Part shown: piece by piece, positions 1 through 5,338 of the stretch | How positions within the stretch are numbered: position 1 is the first letter of the stretch | How the letters are laid out: every line of letters begins with the position of its first letter | Assembly (NCBI GenBank): GCA_045604285.1 | Contig: JAZUNS010000096.1 | Coordinates: forward strand, 1 to 5,338 | Length of the DNA: 5,338 nucleotides | Direction of reading: 5' to 3' | Origin: SIG636 sp045604285 | GTDB lineage: Bacteria; Bacillota; Clostridia; Oscillospirales; CAG-382 | Position numbers and translations under genes: made by a program | The notes under the pieces: generated by a model | The model's input: the letters and a program-made list of their open reading frames with translations, nothing else | Told to the model about the DNA's origin: nothing | Database searches by the model: none

Positions 1-43
1 ATTTTGCATAACAGCAGGGGTGAAAATTTGTACAAGTCAACCA

Positions 44-83
44 AAAACACGGTTGTTAACATATATGTTAACAACTGTTTTTT
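44..83 (-). terminator. Probable operon terminator, possibly bidirectional
   Basis: A perfect 24-bp palindrome at 52-75 begins 16 nt after the last stop codon. As RNA it folds into a 10-bp stem with a TATA loop. An A-run (43-47) lies on one side and a T-run (78-83) on the other, so either strand gives a hairpin followed by U residues. On the plus strand the U-run starts 2 nt after the stem; on the minus strand the run of five U follows after 4 nt. The stem is AT-rich (GTTAAC repeated), hence weak for an intrinsic terminator. An operator is the alternative reading. Confidence 0.6.
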
Positions 84-91
84 ATCATTTA

Positions 92-2020
92 TTATAGGCT
101 TTCGGCGATATCAAGGATAAGCTTTTCAGTCTTTTCCCAGCCAAGGCAGGGGTCGGTAATGGACTTACCAAGCACCTCGTCCTCGCTTATCTTCTGGCAT
201 CCGTCGTAAATATAGCTTTCTATCATAAGGCCTTTAACCAGCTTTTTGATATCTGCACTGCAGCTGCAGCTATGCAGAACGTCCTTTGCTATACGGGACT
301 GCTCCAGATACTTTTTGCCGGAGTTGGCGTGGTTGGTATCTATTATTACGCCGGGGTTGCTTTGACCGCCTGCGGCGTAAAGGTCGTGAAGGGTTATAAG
401 GTCCTCGTAGTGGTAATTGGGGTGGGAAACGCCGCGCTTATCAACGTAGCCCCTAAGGATTGCGTGGGCGTAGGGGTTGCCGTCACTTTTAACCTCCCAG
501 CCACGGTAGAGGAACACGTGGGAGCCCTGGGCGGCGGTTATGGGGTTCATCATAACGGAAAGGTCGCCGCCGGTGGGATTTTTCATACCCACGGGTACGT
601 CAAGGCCGCTGGCGGTAAGGCGGTGCTGCTGGTTTTCAACGCTGCGGGCGCCTACTGCAACGTAGGCAAGCAGGTCGGAAAGATAACGGTGATTTTCGGG
701 GTAAAGCATTTCGTCTGCGCAGGCAAAGCCGGTTTCGGCAATAGCTCTTATATGCAGGTTACGGATGGCGATAATGCCCTTAAGCATATCGGGGTCGGAA
801 TTGGGGTCGGGCTGGTGAAGCATTCCCTTATAGCCTGCGCCGGTAGTGCGGGGCTTGTTGGTGTAGATACGGGGTACGATAAGTATCTTATCCTTTACCT
901 TCTCCTGCACCTCACGAAGCTTGTAGATATACTTTATAACGGTATCCTCATGGTCGGCAGAGCAGGGCCCGATAATAAGGGCAAATTTGTCAGACTCGCC
1001 CGAGAAGATCTTTTTAAGCTCGTTGGTTTGGGCGTCTCTTACTCTTTCTATTTCGGCAGTTACGGGGTACTGCTCTTTAATCTCCATAGGGATGGGTAAT
1101 TTACGGTTGAAATTCATGCTCATATTGCTTGTCTCCTTTTCCTCTGTATTGGCTATAGGTGATTTTGGTTTGTCAAATTTTGTTCGGCGCGCTGTGGAAA
1201 GGCGCATCATTGCACGCATATCGTCGGTATTTTCTTCGGCAATCATGGTGCGCAGAGCTTTAAATTCCTCCATAAAGGCGTCCATTTGCTTAAGCAGGGG
1301 CGTCTTATTTGTTACGAACAGCTCTGACCACATACGGTCATTTATCTTTGCTATACGGGTAAGGTCACGGAAAGAGTCGCCCGAGTAGCCCCCCAGCCCC
1401 TCGCTTTGGTTGCAGGTCATAAGGGTTACCGCTATACAGTGGGTAAGCTGGGACAAAAAGGCTATCATTTCGTCGTGCTTATCGGGGCTAAGCACCGATA
1501 TACGACCAAAGCCCAATATACGTCCAAGGTCACTGCAAAGCTCTATGGCAGATTCGGTATTCTTTTCGGTGGGGGTTATTATGTAGTTTGCCCCTACGAA
1601 AACCTTGGGGTCGCTGTACTCAACGCCGCTGCTTTCTCTGCCTGCCATGGGGTGTGCCGAGATAAACTCTACACCCCGGGGCATAAGGGCTTGTATGCGC
1701 TCTACAACGCCGCCCTTTACGCCGGTAACGTCGGTTACCACCGCACCCTTACGAAAATATTTGCCGTTTTCCTTTACCCATTCTATTGCCGCTTCGGGGT
1801 ATAGGGCAATTACTATAAGGTCTGCCGAGCTTATCATTTCGGGGTCGGGGAAGGCGGCACCCTTTGCTATCATTTTATGGCTTAGTGCGTAATCCAGGGT
1901 CTTTTGAGAGCGTGTAATGCAGTTTACGGTATAGCCCTTATCGGTCAGTGCCGCCGCATAGCCGCCGCCCATTACGCCCAAGCCTACTATTAGAATATTT
2001 GTATCCTGACTTAGTGTCAT
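92..2020 (-). CDS. tyrA/aroF: Fused prephenate dehydrogenase / class I-alpha DAHP synthase
   Basis: This 642-residue protein joins the tyrosine-branch enzyme to the pathway's first enzyme. The TyrA half (about 1-280) oxidatively decarboxylates prephenate to 4-hydroxyphenylpyruvate: dinucleotide loop GLGVMGGG (13-20), DVTGVKG (97-103), SAHPMAGRESSG (121-132), LTHCIA (192-197) with conserved His194, and FRDLTRIA (217-224) with Arg222 for the substrate carboxylate. It has no chorismate mutase and no ACT domain. Residues about 281-299 form a Lys/Glu/Pro linker. The DAHP synthase half (300-642, 343 residues against 350 in E. coli AroG) condenses PEP with erythrose-4-phosphate. It shows GPCS with metal ligand Cys353, KPRTTGAGYKG (389-399), GARSVENQQHR (457-467), GMKNPTGG (478-485), ILRG (521-524), DTNHANS with His564, MIES with Glu601 and GKSITDPCLGWE (618-629) with Asp623, so all four metal ligands are present. 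A strong ribosome binding site precedes Met300. Both halves look catalytically intact; the AroF/G/H subtype and effector specificity cannot be read here. Confidence 0.93.
   Translation of the reverse strand: MTLSQDTNILIVGLGVMGGGYAAALTDKGYTVNCITRSQKTLDYALSHKMIAKGAAFPDPEMISSADLIVIALYPEAAIEWVKENGKYFRKGAVVTDVTGVKGGVVERIQALMPRGVEFISAHPMAGRESSGVEYSDPKVFVGANYIITPTEKNTESAIELCSDLGRILGFGRISVLSPDKHDEMIAFLSQLTHCIAVTLMTCNQSEGLGGYSGDSFRDLTRIAKINDRMWSELFVTNKTPLLKQMDAFMEEFKALRTMIAEENTDDMRAMMRLSTARRTKFDKPKSPIANTEEKETSNMSMNFNRKLPIPMEIKEQYPVTAEIERVRDAQTNELKKIFSGESDKFALIIGPCSADHEDTVIKYIYKLREVQEKVKDKILIVPRIYTNKPRTTGAGYKGMLHQPDPNSDPDMLKGIIAIRNLHIRAIAETGFACADEMLYPENHRYLSDLLAYVAVGARSVENQQHRLTASGLDVPVGMKNPTGGDLSVMMNPITAAQGSHVFLYRGWEVKSDGNPYAHAILRGYVDKRGVSHPNYHYEDLITLHDLYAAGGQSNPGVIIDTNHANSGKKYLEQSRIAKDVLHSCSCSADIKKLVKGLMIESYIYDGCQKISEDEVLGKSITDPCLGWEKTEKLILDIAESL
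1115..1140 (-). promoter_or_regulatory. Internal ribosome binding site and start codon for a free DAHP synthase
   Basis: At the junction of the two halves the minus strand reads AAAAGGAGA (1140-1132), then an in-frame ATG at 1123-1121 (Met300), followed six bases later by a second in-frame ATG at 1117-1115 (Met302). The spacing from AAGGAG to the first ATG is 9 nt. Either start gives a protein of 341-343 residues matching a complete, free class I-alpha DAHP synthase. The signal is as strong as the one before aroE-aroK, and likewise built from Glu-Lys-Glu codons. Use of the site is inference. Confidence 0.65.
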
Positions 2021-3231
2021 TCTTCTATCACCTCTATGCCAAGAGATTTAAGTATATCAAAAAATTCGGGATAACTTTTATTGACCGCCTCGGCACCCTC
2101 GATAGTGCCGCCAACCTTGGTAAGCAATACCGCCAGCGACATAACTATGCGGTGGTCGTTGTGTCCCTGCAAAACTTGGTCGGGGGCGTGGAATTCGGCG
2201 GGGTAGATAACCACGCTGTCCTCTCTTATAGTGGAAGCCACGCCAAACTTTTTAAGCTCTTCGGTCATGGCAAAGGAACGGTCGCTTTCCTTAAGCCTTA
2301 GCCTTCTTGTGCCGCTGAATATGCCGCCGTTGCAAGCCGCTGCCAGGGCAAACAGCACGGGGCCAAGGTCGGGGCAGTCGCCTATATGCAGGGCGGGTGC
2401 GCCGGTTTTAAGCAGCTCAAACATTCGGCCGTAGGCTCTGTCACCCTGAAGGCTTTCCTCGGAAAGCCCCTGCACCTCTACGTTGCCGCCCATAACGTTT
2501 AGGGCGTCAAGAAAGGCGCTGTTGGAAAAGTCGCCCTCTACGCTGCACTCGCAGGCGCAGGGCTGTTGTCCGCCGGGGATATATAGGGTTTGGTCATCCT
2601 TCCAGCCCGCCTCGATGCCAAAGCGCTTAAGGGCAGCCAGTGTCAGCTCTAAATACGGGCGGCTTTCTATGGGGGGCGTTATGTTTATATAGCTATTGCC
2701 CTCCACAAAGGGTAGCGCAAAAAGCATACCGCTTATAAACTGGCTGCTTATATTGCCCGAAACCGTATATCTGCCGGAGGGCAGCTTGCCCCGGACGGTA
2801 ATACCGTCATCTGTTTGATGATAATACAGGTCTTTAAAATCGCAAAGCTCTTGATAAACCGTCATAGGGCGTTTAAGCAGGGACGGTGCGCCCGTAAGCG
2901 TTGCTTTTTTGCCCGAAAGCAAGGCAAGGGGCAGGAAAAATCTTAGGGTGCTTCCGCTTTCACGGCACTTAAGCACGGTTTTGGGGGCGGCGGTCTTCAT
3001 ATCCACGCCACGCACACGAACGGTGCTTCCGTCGCCGATGCGCTCTACCGTCGCACCGAAATTTCTTAGACAATCTATGGTAGCGGAAACGTCCTCGCTG
3101 TAGGACACGCCGTGTATAAGGCTTTCGCCACGGCAAGTACCCGCACATATAAGCAATCGGTGTGCCATGCTTTTAGACGGGGGTGCAGTTACCTTGCCTG
3201 CGGCAATCCCCGGTTTTATGGTTACTGTCAT
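2017..3231 (-). CDS. aroA: 3-phosphoshikimate 1-carboxyvinyltransferase (EPSP synthase)
   Basis: The enzyme transfers the enolpyruvyl group of PEP to shikimate-3-phosphate, giving EPSP (step 6). It is the target of glyphosate in sensitive versions. At 404 residues it is a little shorter than E. coli AroA (427) and complete. Motifs in order: APPSKSMAHR (16-25) with Lys20, Ser21 and Arg25; SEDV (45-48); the PEP loop ESGSTLRFF (91-99); LLKRPM (118-123), whose Arg121 matches E. coli Arg124; SGNISSQFISG (158-168); DFSNSAFLDAL (234-244); CPDLGP (286-291), with Asp288 as the likely catalytic base; RLKESDR (312-318), with Lys314, Glu315 and Arg318; HNDHRIVMS (357-365); and KSYPEFF (385-391), whose Lys385 matches E. 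coli Lys411. The two-domain inside-out repeat fold is implied by this order. The PEP loop has Glu91 where E. coli has Asn94, and Ser94 where it has Thr97, as I recall for clostridial homologs. The stop TGA overlaps the tyrA ATG by 4 nt. Confidence 0.96.
   Translation of the reverse strand: MTVTIKPGIAAGKVTAPPSKSMAHRLLICAGTCRGESLIHGVSYSEDVSATIDCLRNFGATVERIGDGSTVRVRGVDMKTAAPKTVLKCRESGSTLRFFLPLALLSGKKATLTGAPSLLKRPMTVYQELCDFKDLYYHQTDDGITVRGKLPSGRYTVSGNISSQFISGMLFALPFVEGNSYINITPPIESRPYLELTLAALKRFGIEAGWKDDQTLYIPGGQQPCACECSVEGDFSNSAFLDALNVMGGNVEVQGLSEESLQGDRAYGRMFELLKTGAPALHIGDCPDLGPVLFALAAACNGGIFSGTRRLRLKESDRSFAMTEELKKFGVASTIREDSVVIYPAEFHAPDQVLQGHNDHRIVMSLAVLLTKVGGTIEGAEAVNKSYPEFFDILKSLGIEVIEE
2027..2034 (-). 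promoter_or_regulatory. Ribosome binding site of the tyrA-DAHPS fusion gene
   Basis: On the minus strand this reads GAGGTGAT, 6 to 8 nt before the ATG at 2020, inside the last codons of aroA (Ile-Glu-Val-Ile-Glu-Glu). With the ATGA overlap it points to coupled translation of aroA and the fusion gene. Confidence 0.75.
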
Positions 3232-3236
3232 TAAAT

Positions 3237-3674
3237 CTATCTCCCGCAGTTTGCTTCAAGTATTTGTATTGCCTCGATATATCCGTCAAAGCCCTTGCCC
3301 ATAACGGTTGCAATACACGCCGCCCTTACAAAGCTTTGCTGACGGAACGCCTCTCTTACGGAAACGTCGGATATATGCACCTCTACCGTGGGGATGCTTA
3401 CGCTTTTAACCGCATCCAACAGCGCCACGCTGGTATGTGTATAGGCGGCGGGGTTTATTACTATGCCGTCCACGTTTTCGTAAAACGCCTTTTGGATAAG
3501 GTCTACAAGCTCGCCCTCGTGATTGCTTTGATATATCTCTACCTCTATTTCCTTTTCCTCGGCGTAAAAGCGGATTTTGCTGCAGAGTTCCTCATAGGTG
3601 TTGTTGCCGTAAACCTCGGGCTCTCTTACGCCAAGCATATTAAGGTTGGGGCCGTTAAGTACAAAGATCTTCAT
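3237..3674 (-). CDS. aroQ: Type II 3-dehydroquinate dehydratase
   Basis: This enzyme dehydrates 3-dehydroquinate to 3-dehydroshikimate by anti-elimination of water (shikimate step 3); the family forms cytosolic dodecamers. The 145-residue length is exactly normal for type II enzymes. Counting from the ATG at 3674: NGPNLNMLGVREPEVYG (7-23) holds the catalytic Arg17 and Tyr22, SNHEGELVDLIQ (50-61) is the glutamate-rich conserved strand-helix, NPAAYTHTS (74-82) contacts substrate, EVHISD (98-103) carries the Glu98/His100 catalytic pair, and FRQQS (110-114) is the following conserved loop with Gln where His is common. An in-frame TTG three codons upstream would extend it to 148 residues but conflicts with ribosome binding site spacing. 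The start overlaps the aroE-aroK stop by one base (TAATG). The TAG stop is followed after 5 nt by aroA. It is unrelated to the chorismate mutase domain that some authors also call AroQ. Identity is very secure. Confidence 0.96.
   Translation of the reverse strand: MKIFVLNGPNLNMLGVREPEVYGNNTYEELCSKIRFYAEEKEIEVEIYQSNHEGELVDLIQKAFYENVDGIVINPAAYTHTSVALLDAVKSVSIPTVEVHISDVSVREAFRQQSFVRAACIATVMGKGFDGYIEAIQILEANCGR
3241..3245 (-). promoter_or_regulatory. Ribosome binding site of aroA
   Basis: On the minus strand this reads GGGAG (GGGAGAT in context), formed by the last sense codons of aroQ (Cys-Gly-Arg), with a 9-nt spacer to the ATG at 3231. It supports that start, which also gives the N-terminal length expected for an EPSP synthase. 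Confidence 0.7.
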
Positions 3675-4912
3675 TATTTGCAAAACTCCTCTATAATCGT
3701 TTGTGCCGCAGCATTGGCTGTGGTTTTATTATTGATTATCACGTCTGCCACGGAGGTATATATTCCGTAGCGCTCTTTATAGCGCTGCTTGATGGCCTCC
3801 ACGTCCTTGGCAAGGGGTCTGTCGGCGGTGGGCATAAGCTGTTCTATGGGACGGTCAAGAAAATAAAGCCTGCCGTTTTGCTTAAGCGCCCTTACGTTTT
3901 CCTCACGGAGTATGGCGCCGCCACCTGTTGCAATCACCTTGCCGTTAAGCAACGCCGCCCTTGCTACAGCAGCGCTTTCTTTATCCCTAAAGGCGCTTTC
4001 GCCGCCCTCTGCAAAGATTGCGGGGATATCCTTACCCTCTTGCTCTACTATCATTTTATCCGTATCTACAAGCTCTCTGCCCAGCAGCCGGGCAAGAAGG
4101 CTGCCAACCGTGGTCTTGCCGCTTGAGGGCATACCTATAAGCACAATGTTTTCCTTTGCGGCGCAAAGCTTTTTAAACACGGTGTTTACGGTTTCTTCGC
4201 TGTAGGTAGTATCCAAAAAATATTCCGATGCGGCAACCGCCTGGGCAACCAGCATAAACAAGCCGCCTTCGGCAGGTATGCCTCTTTCCTGCGCTGCACT
4301 GACAAGGCGTGAGCGCAACGGATTGTATACCGCATCCGCCACGGCGGTAAGCTTTGTAAAACCGCTGAGGTCTATGGGGCAACCGTCCACCTTGGGATAC
4401 ATTCCCGCAGGGGTGGTATTTATAATTATTTCGCTGTCTGCATGATGTAAAAGGGCTTCCTCATAGGTTATGGCACCTTCGGCACCGCTGCGGCTTACTT
4501 TGTATATTTCCTCGCCGCCCATTGCCTTTACTACCGCAACTGCGGTTTTGCTGGTACCGCCCGTGCCAAGTATTAAGGTCTTTTTACCTTTAGGGTCTGC
4601 ACCTATGCGGCACAGCAAAGCCTTCATACCGTAAAAATCCGTGTTGTAGCCGTAAAGATTTCCTTCTTTATTTATAACGGTATTAACTGCGCCTATTGCC
4701 TTGGCACCTTCGTCTATATAGCTAAGATAAGGTATACCCGCCTGCTTATAGGGTATGGTTACGTTTATGCCTTTAAAGGTGGGGGCCTGCAAAAATGCAC
4801 CGAGGGCGTCGGGGGCAAGCTCGCAAAGCTCGTAGCCGTAGTCCCCAAGCATTCCGTGTATCTCAGCGGAAAAGGAATGCCCCAGCTTCTCGCCGATCAG
4901 TCCGTACTTCAT
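3674..4912 (-). CDS. aroE/aroK: Bifunctional shikimate dehydrogenase / shikimate kinase fusion (AroE-AroK)
   Basis: This 412-residue protein should reduce 3-dehydroshikimate to shikimate with NADPH and then phosphorylate shikimate with ATP, joining steps 4 and 5 in one chain. The AroE domain covers about residues 1-250: shikimate-binding GHSFS (11-15), NVTIPYK with the catalytic Lys56, GAVNT (74-78), GYNTD with the catalytic-pair Asp92, the nucleotide-binding loop LGTGGTSKT (115-123) followed by VSRSG, which fits NADP, then NTTPAGMYP, DAVYNPLRSRL (193-203) and GGLFMLVAQA (216-225). The AroK domain covers about 254-412: Walker A GMPSSGKT (260-267), DTD (283-285), the shikimate-binding FR at Arg309, GGG (330-332), lid motif DRPL with Arg365, and ERYGIY near 380. 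The length equals a normal AroE plus a slightly short AroK with almost no linker. All key residues are present in both halves. The start at 4912 has a strong Shine-Dalgarno, and the TAA stop shares one base with the aroQ ATG. Function in both halves is highly likely; fusion of consecutive steps suggests local handing-on of shikimate, which is inference. Confidence 0.95.
   Translation of the reverse strand: MKYGLIGEKLGHSFSAEIHGMLGDYGYELCELAPDALGAFLQAPTFKGINVTIPYKQAGIPYLSYIDEGAKAIGAVNTVINKEGNLYGYNTDFYGMKALLCRIGADPKGKKTLILGTGGTSKTAVAVVKAMGGEEIYKVSRSGAEGAITYEEALLHHADSEIIINTTPAGMYPKVDGCPIDLSGFTKLTAVADAVYNPLRSRLVSAAQERGIPAEGGLFMLVAQAVAASEYFLDTTYSEETVNTVFKKLCAAKENIVLIGMPSSGKTTVGSLLARLLGRELVDTDKMIVEQEGKDIPAIFAEGGESAFRDKESAAVARAALLNGKVIATGGGAILREENVRALKQNGRLYFLDRPIEQLMPTADRPLAKDVEAIKQRYKERYGIYTSVADVIINNKTTANAAAQTIIEEFCK
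3686..3692 (-). promoter_or_regulatory. Ribosome binding site deciding the aroQ start
   Basis: On the minus strand this reads AGAGGAG, inside the last codons of aroE-aroK. It is 11 nt from the ATG at 3674, somewhat long but workable, and only 2 nt from the in-frame TTG at 3683, which is too close. The ATG also gives the family's usual MKIFVLNGPNLN beginning. Confidence 0.7.
4142..4157 (-). promoter_or_regulatory. Possible internal start for free shikimate kinase
   Basis: At the domain junction the minus strand reads AAAGGA (4157-4152), a 7-nt spacer, then an in-frame GTG (4144-4142, Val257). Initiation there would give a kinase beginning just before Walker A, a few residues shorter than typical free kinases. 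The Shine-Dalgarno is weaker than the others in this operon and the Lys-Glu codons that form it are common, so chance is a real alternative. Confidence 0.25.
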
Positions 4913-5338
4913 ACCTTTGCCTCCTTTTCGGGAACAAGCCAGCCCTTGCCAAAGCTTTGGGCCAAAAGGTCTGCCATTACAAGGGCGCTTACGCTTTCCA
5001 CCACCGGCACTGCCCTATGTATTATGGCGGGGTCGTGCCTGCCCTGTATCTGCAAAGGCTCGGTTTTGCCGGTGCGCAGGTTAAGGGTGGTTTGCGTTTT
5101 ATAAATGGAAGGCGTGGGCTTTATTGCCAAACGGTAGGTTATGGGCATTCCGTTGGAAATCCCGCCGTTTATTCCGCCGTTGTTGTTTGTTTTTGTCACG
5201 ATATTTCCGTTTTCGTCAATCCGGAAGGGGTCGTTCGCTTCGCTTCCACGCATTTTAGCAAAACCGAATCCCGCGCCGAATTCAACGCCTTTTACCGCCG
5301 GAATGCTGAAAAGCATATGGGAAGTCGGATCGTAGCCA
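4909..5338 (-). CDS. aroC: Chorismate synthase, C-terminal part (5' end outside window)
   Basis: Chorismate synthase makes chorismate from 5-enolpyruvylshikimate-3-phosphate by 1,4-elimination of phosphate, with reduced FMN as cofactor (shikimate step 7, cytosolic). About 142 residues are visible, the last 40% of a family usually near 360 residues. The frame stays open to the right edge, so the ATG at 5316 is an internal Met and not the start. Seen in order: SIPAVKGVEFGAGF, then RGSEANDPF, the Asn/Gly-rich TNNNGGINGGISNG stretch typical of the family's FMN and substrate pocket, RLAIKPTPSI, QTTLNL, and the C-terminal signature GRHDPAIIHRAVPVVES. The end is EKEAKV, whose codons also carry the ribosome binding site of the next gene. 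The stop TGA overlaps the aroE-aroK start in an ATGA arrangement. The N-terminal histidine region that would confirm an intact enzyme is off the window. Family assignment is very secure. Confidence 0.96.
   Translation of the reverse strand, partial: GYDPTSHMLFSIPAVKGVEFGAGFGFAKMRGSEANDPFRIDENGNIVTKTNNNGGINGGISNGMPITYRLAIKPTPSIYKTQTTLNLRTGKTEPLQIQGRHDPAIIHRAVPVVESVSALVMADLLAQSFGKGWLVPEKEAKV
4920..4928 (-). promoter_or_regulatory. Strong ribosome binding site of aroE-aroK
   Basis: On the minus strand this reads AAAAGGAGG, close to a perfect anti-16S match, with 7 nt between it and the ATG at 4912. It lies wholly inside the last codons of aroC (Glu-Lys-Glu-Ala). It supports the 4912 start and a coupled aroC to aroE-aroK transition. 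Confidence 0.85.

Noticed and set aside
1..43. Promoter or gene end in the left margin
   Set aside because: TTGCAT at 4-9 has no acceptable -10 box at normal spacing, and the minus-strand TTGACT near 34-39 lacks one too. The stretch is too short to assign a coding end.
53..74. Canonical Rex operator
   Set aside because: The half-sites TTGTTAA and TTAACAA match, but the spacer is 8 nt rather than 4, and the site lies after the operon end rather than before a gene in view. It is kept only as an alternative within the palindrome finding.
272..1099. Long plus-strand open frame of 275 codons opposite the DAHP synthase half
   Set aside because: It is antisense to a gene with full family motifs, has no recognisable domain and a Gly/Val/Ala-rich composition typical of a shadow frame. 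The same holds for the other plus-strand frames in the window.
3675..3683. TTG at 3683 as an upstream start for aroQ
   Set aside because: The Shine-Dalgarno is only 2 nt from it, and the ATG at 3674 gives the standard MKIFVLNGPNLN N-terminus.
4173..4382. Minus-strand 69-codon frame inside aroE-aroK
   Set aside because: It lies in another frame of the conserved AroE region, has an Arg/Gly/Cys-rich shadow composition and no supporting ribosome binding site.
4909..5316. ATG at 5316 as the start of a short chorismate synthase-like protein
   Set aside because: The frame continues upstream to the window edge with further plausible aroC residues, and the visible part is only the family's C-terminal 40%. 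It is cut by the window, not truncated in nature.

Overview
The window is a compact, single-strand block of aromatic amino acid biosynthesis genes, all read on the minus strand (right to left). In transcription order it holds the 3' part of aroC (chorismate synthase), an aroE-aroK fusion (shikimate dehydrogenase plus shikimate kinase), aroQ (type II 3-dehydroquinate dehydratase), aroA (EPSP synthase), and a tyrA-DAHP synthase fusion (prephenate dehydrogenase plus a class I-alpha, AroF/G/H-like 3-deoxy-7-phosphoheptulonate synthase). An AT-rich palindrome flanked by an A-run and a T-run sits just after the last gene and probably terminates the operon.

The sequence suggests a member of the Bacillota, most likely Clostridia of the gut Oscillospiraceae/Lachnospiraceae kind. 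The reasons are strong AGGAGG-type ribosome binding sites, intermediate base composition, a type II dehydroquinase, the 'ESGSTLRF' form of the EPSP synthase PEP loop, and the 'GARSVENQQHR' form of class I-alpha DAHP synthase. This placement comes from recalled family resemblance, not from a search.

Layout from the right edge: aroC 5338-4909 (cut by the window), aroE-aroK 4912-3674, aroQ 3674-3237, aroA 3231-2017, tyrA-DAHPS 2020-92, palindrome about 83-44, and 43 further bases with no feature I can support. Adjacent genes overlap by 4 nt (ATGA), overlap by 1 nt (TAATG), are separated by 5 nt, and overlap by 4 nt (ATGA). Each Shine-Dalgarno site lies inside the end of the preceding gene, so translational coupling is likely. 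No promoter or leader is visible; these must lie to the right of the window.

Together the genes supply shikimate pathway steps 1 (DAHP synthase), 3 (AroQ), 4 and 5 (AroE-AroK), 6 (AroA) and 7 (AroC), and then the tyrosine branch (TyrA). Step 2 (aroB) and a chorismate mutase are not in the window. The most notable feature is the in-frame joining of the tyrosine-branch enzyme to the pathway's entry enzyme. A textbook Shine-Dalgarno and ATG survive exactly at the junction, so the gene may yield both a 642-residue fusion and a free 343-residue DAHP synthase. The window is otherwise ordinary core metabolism, and I see no mobile element, RNA gene, CRISPR array or defence system.
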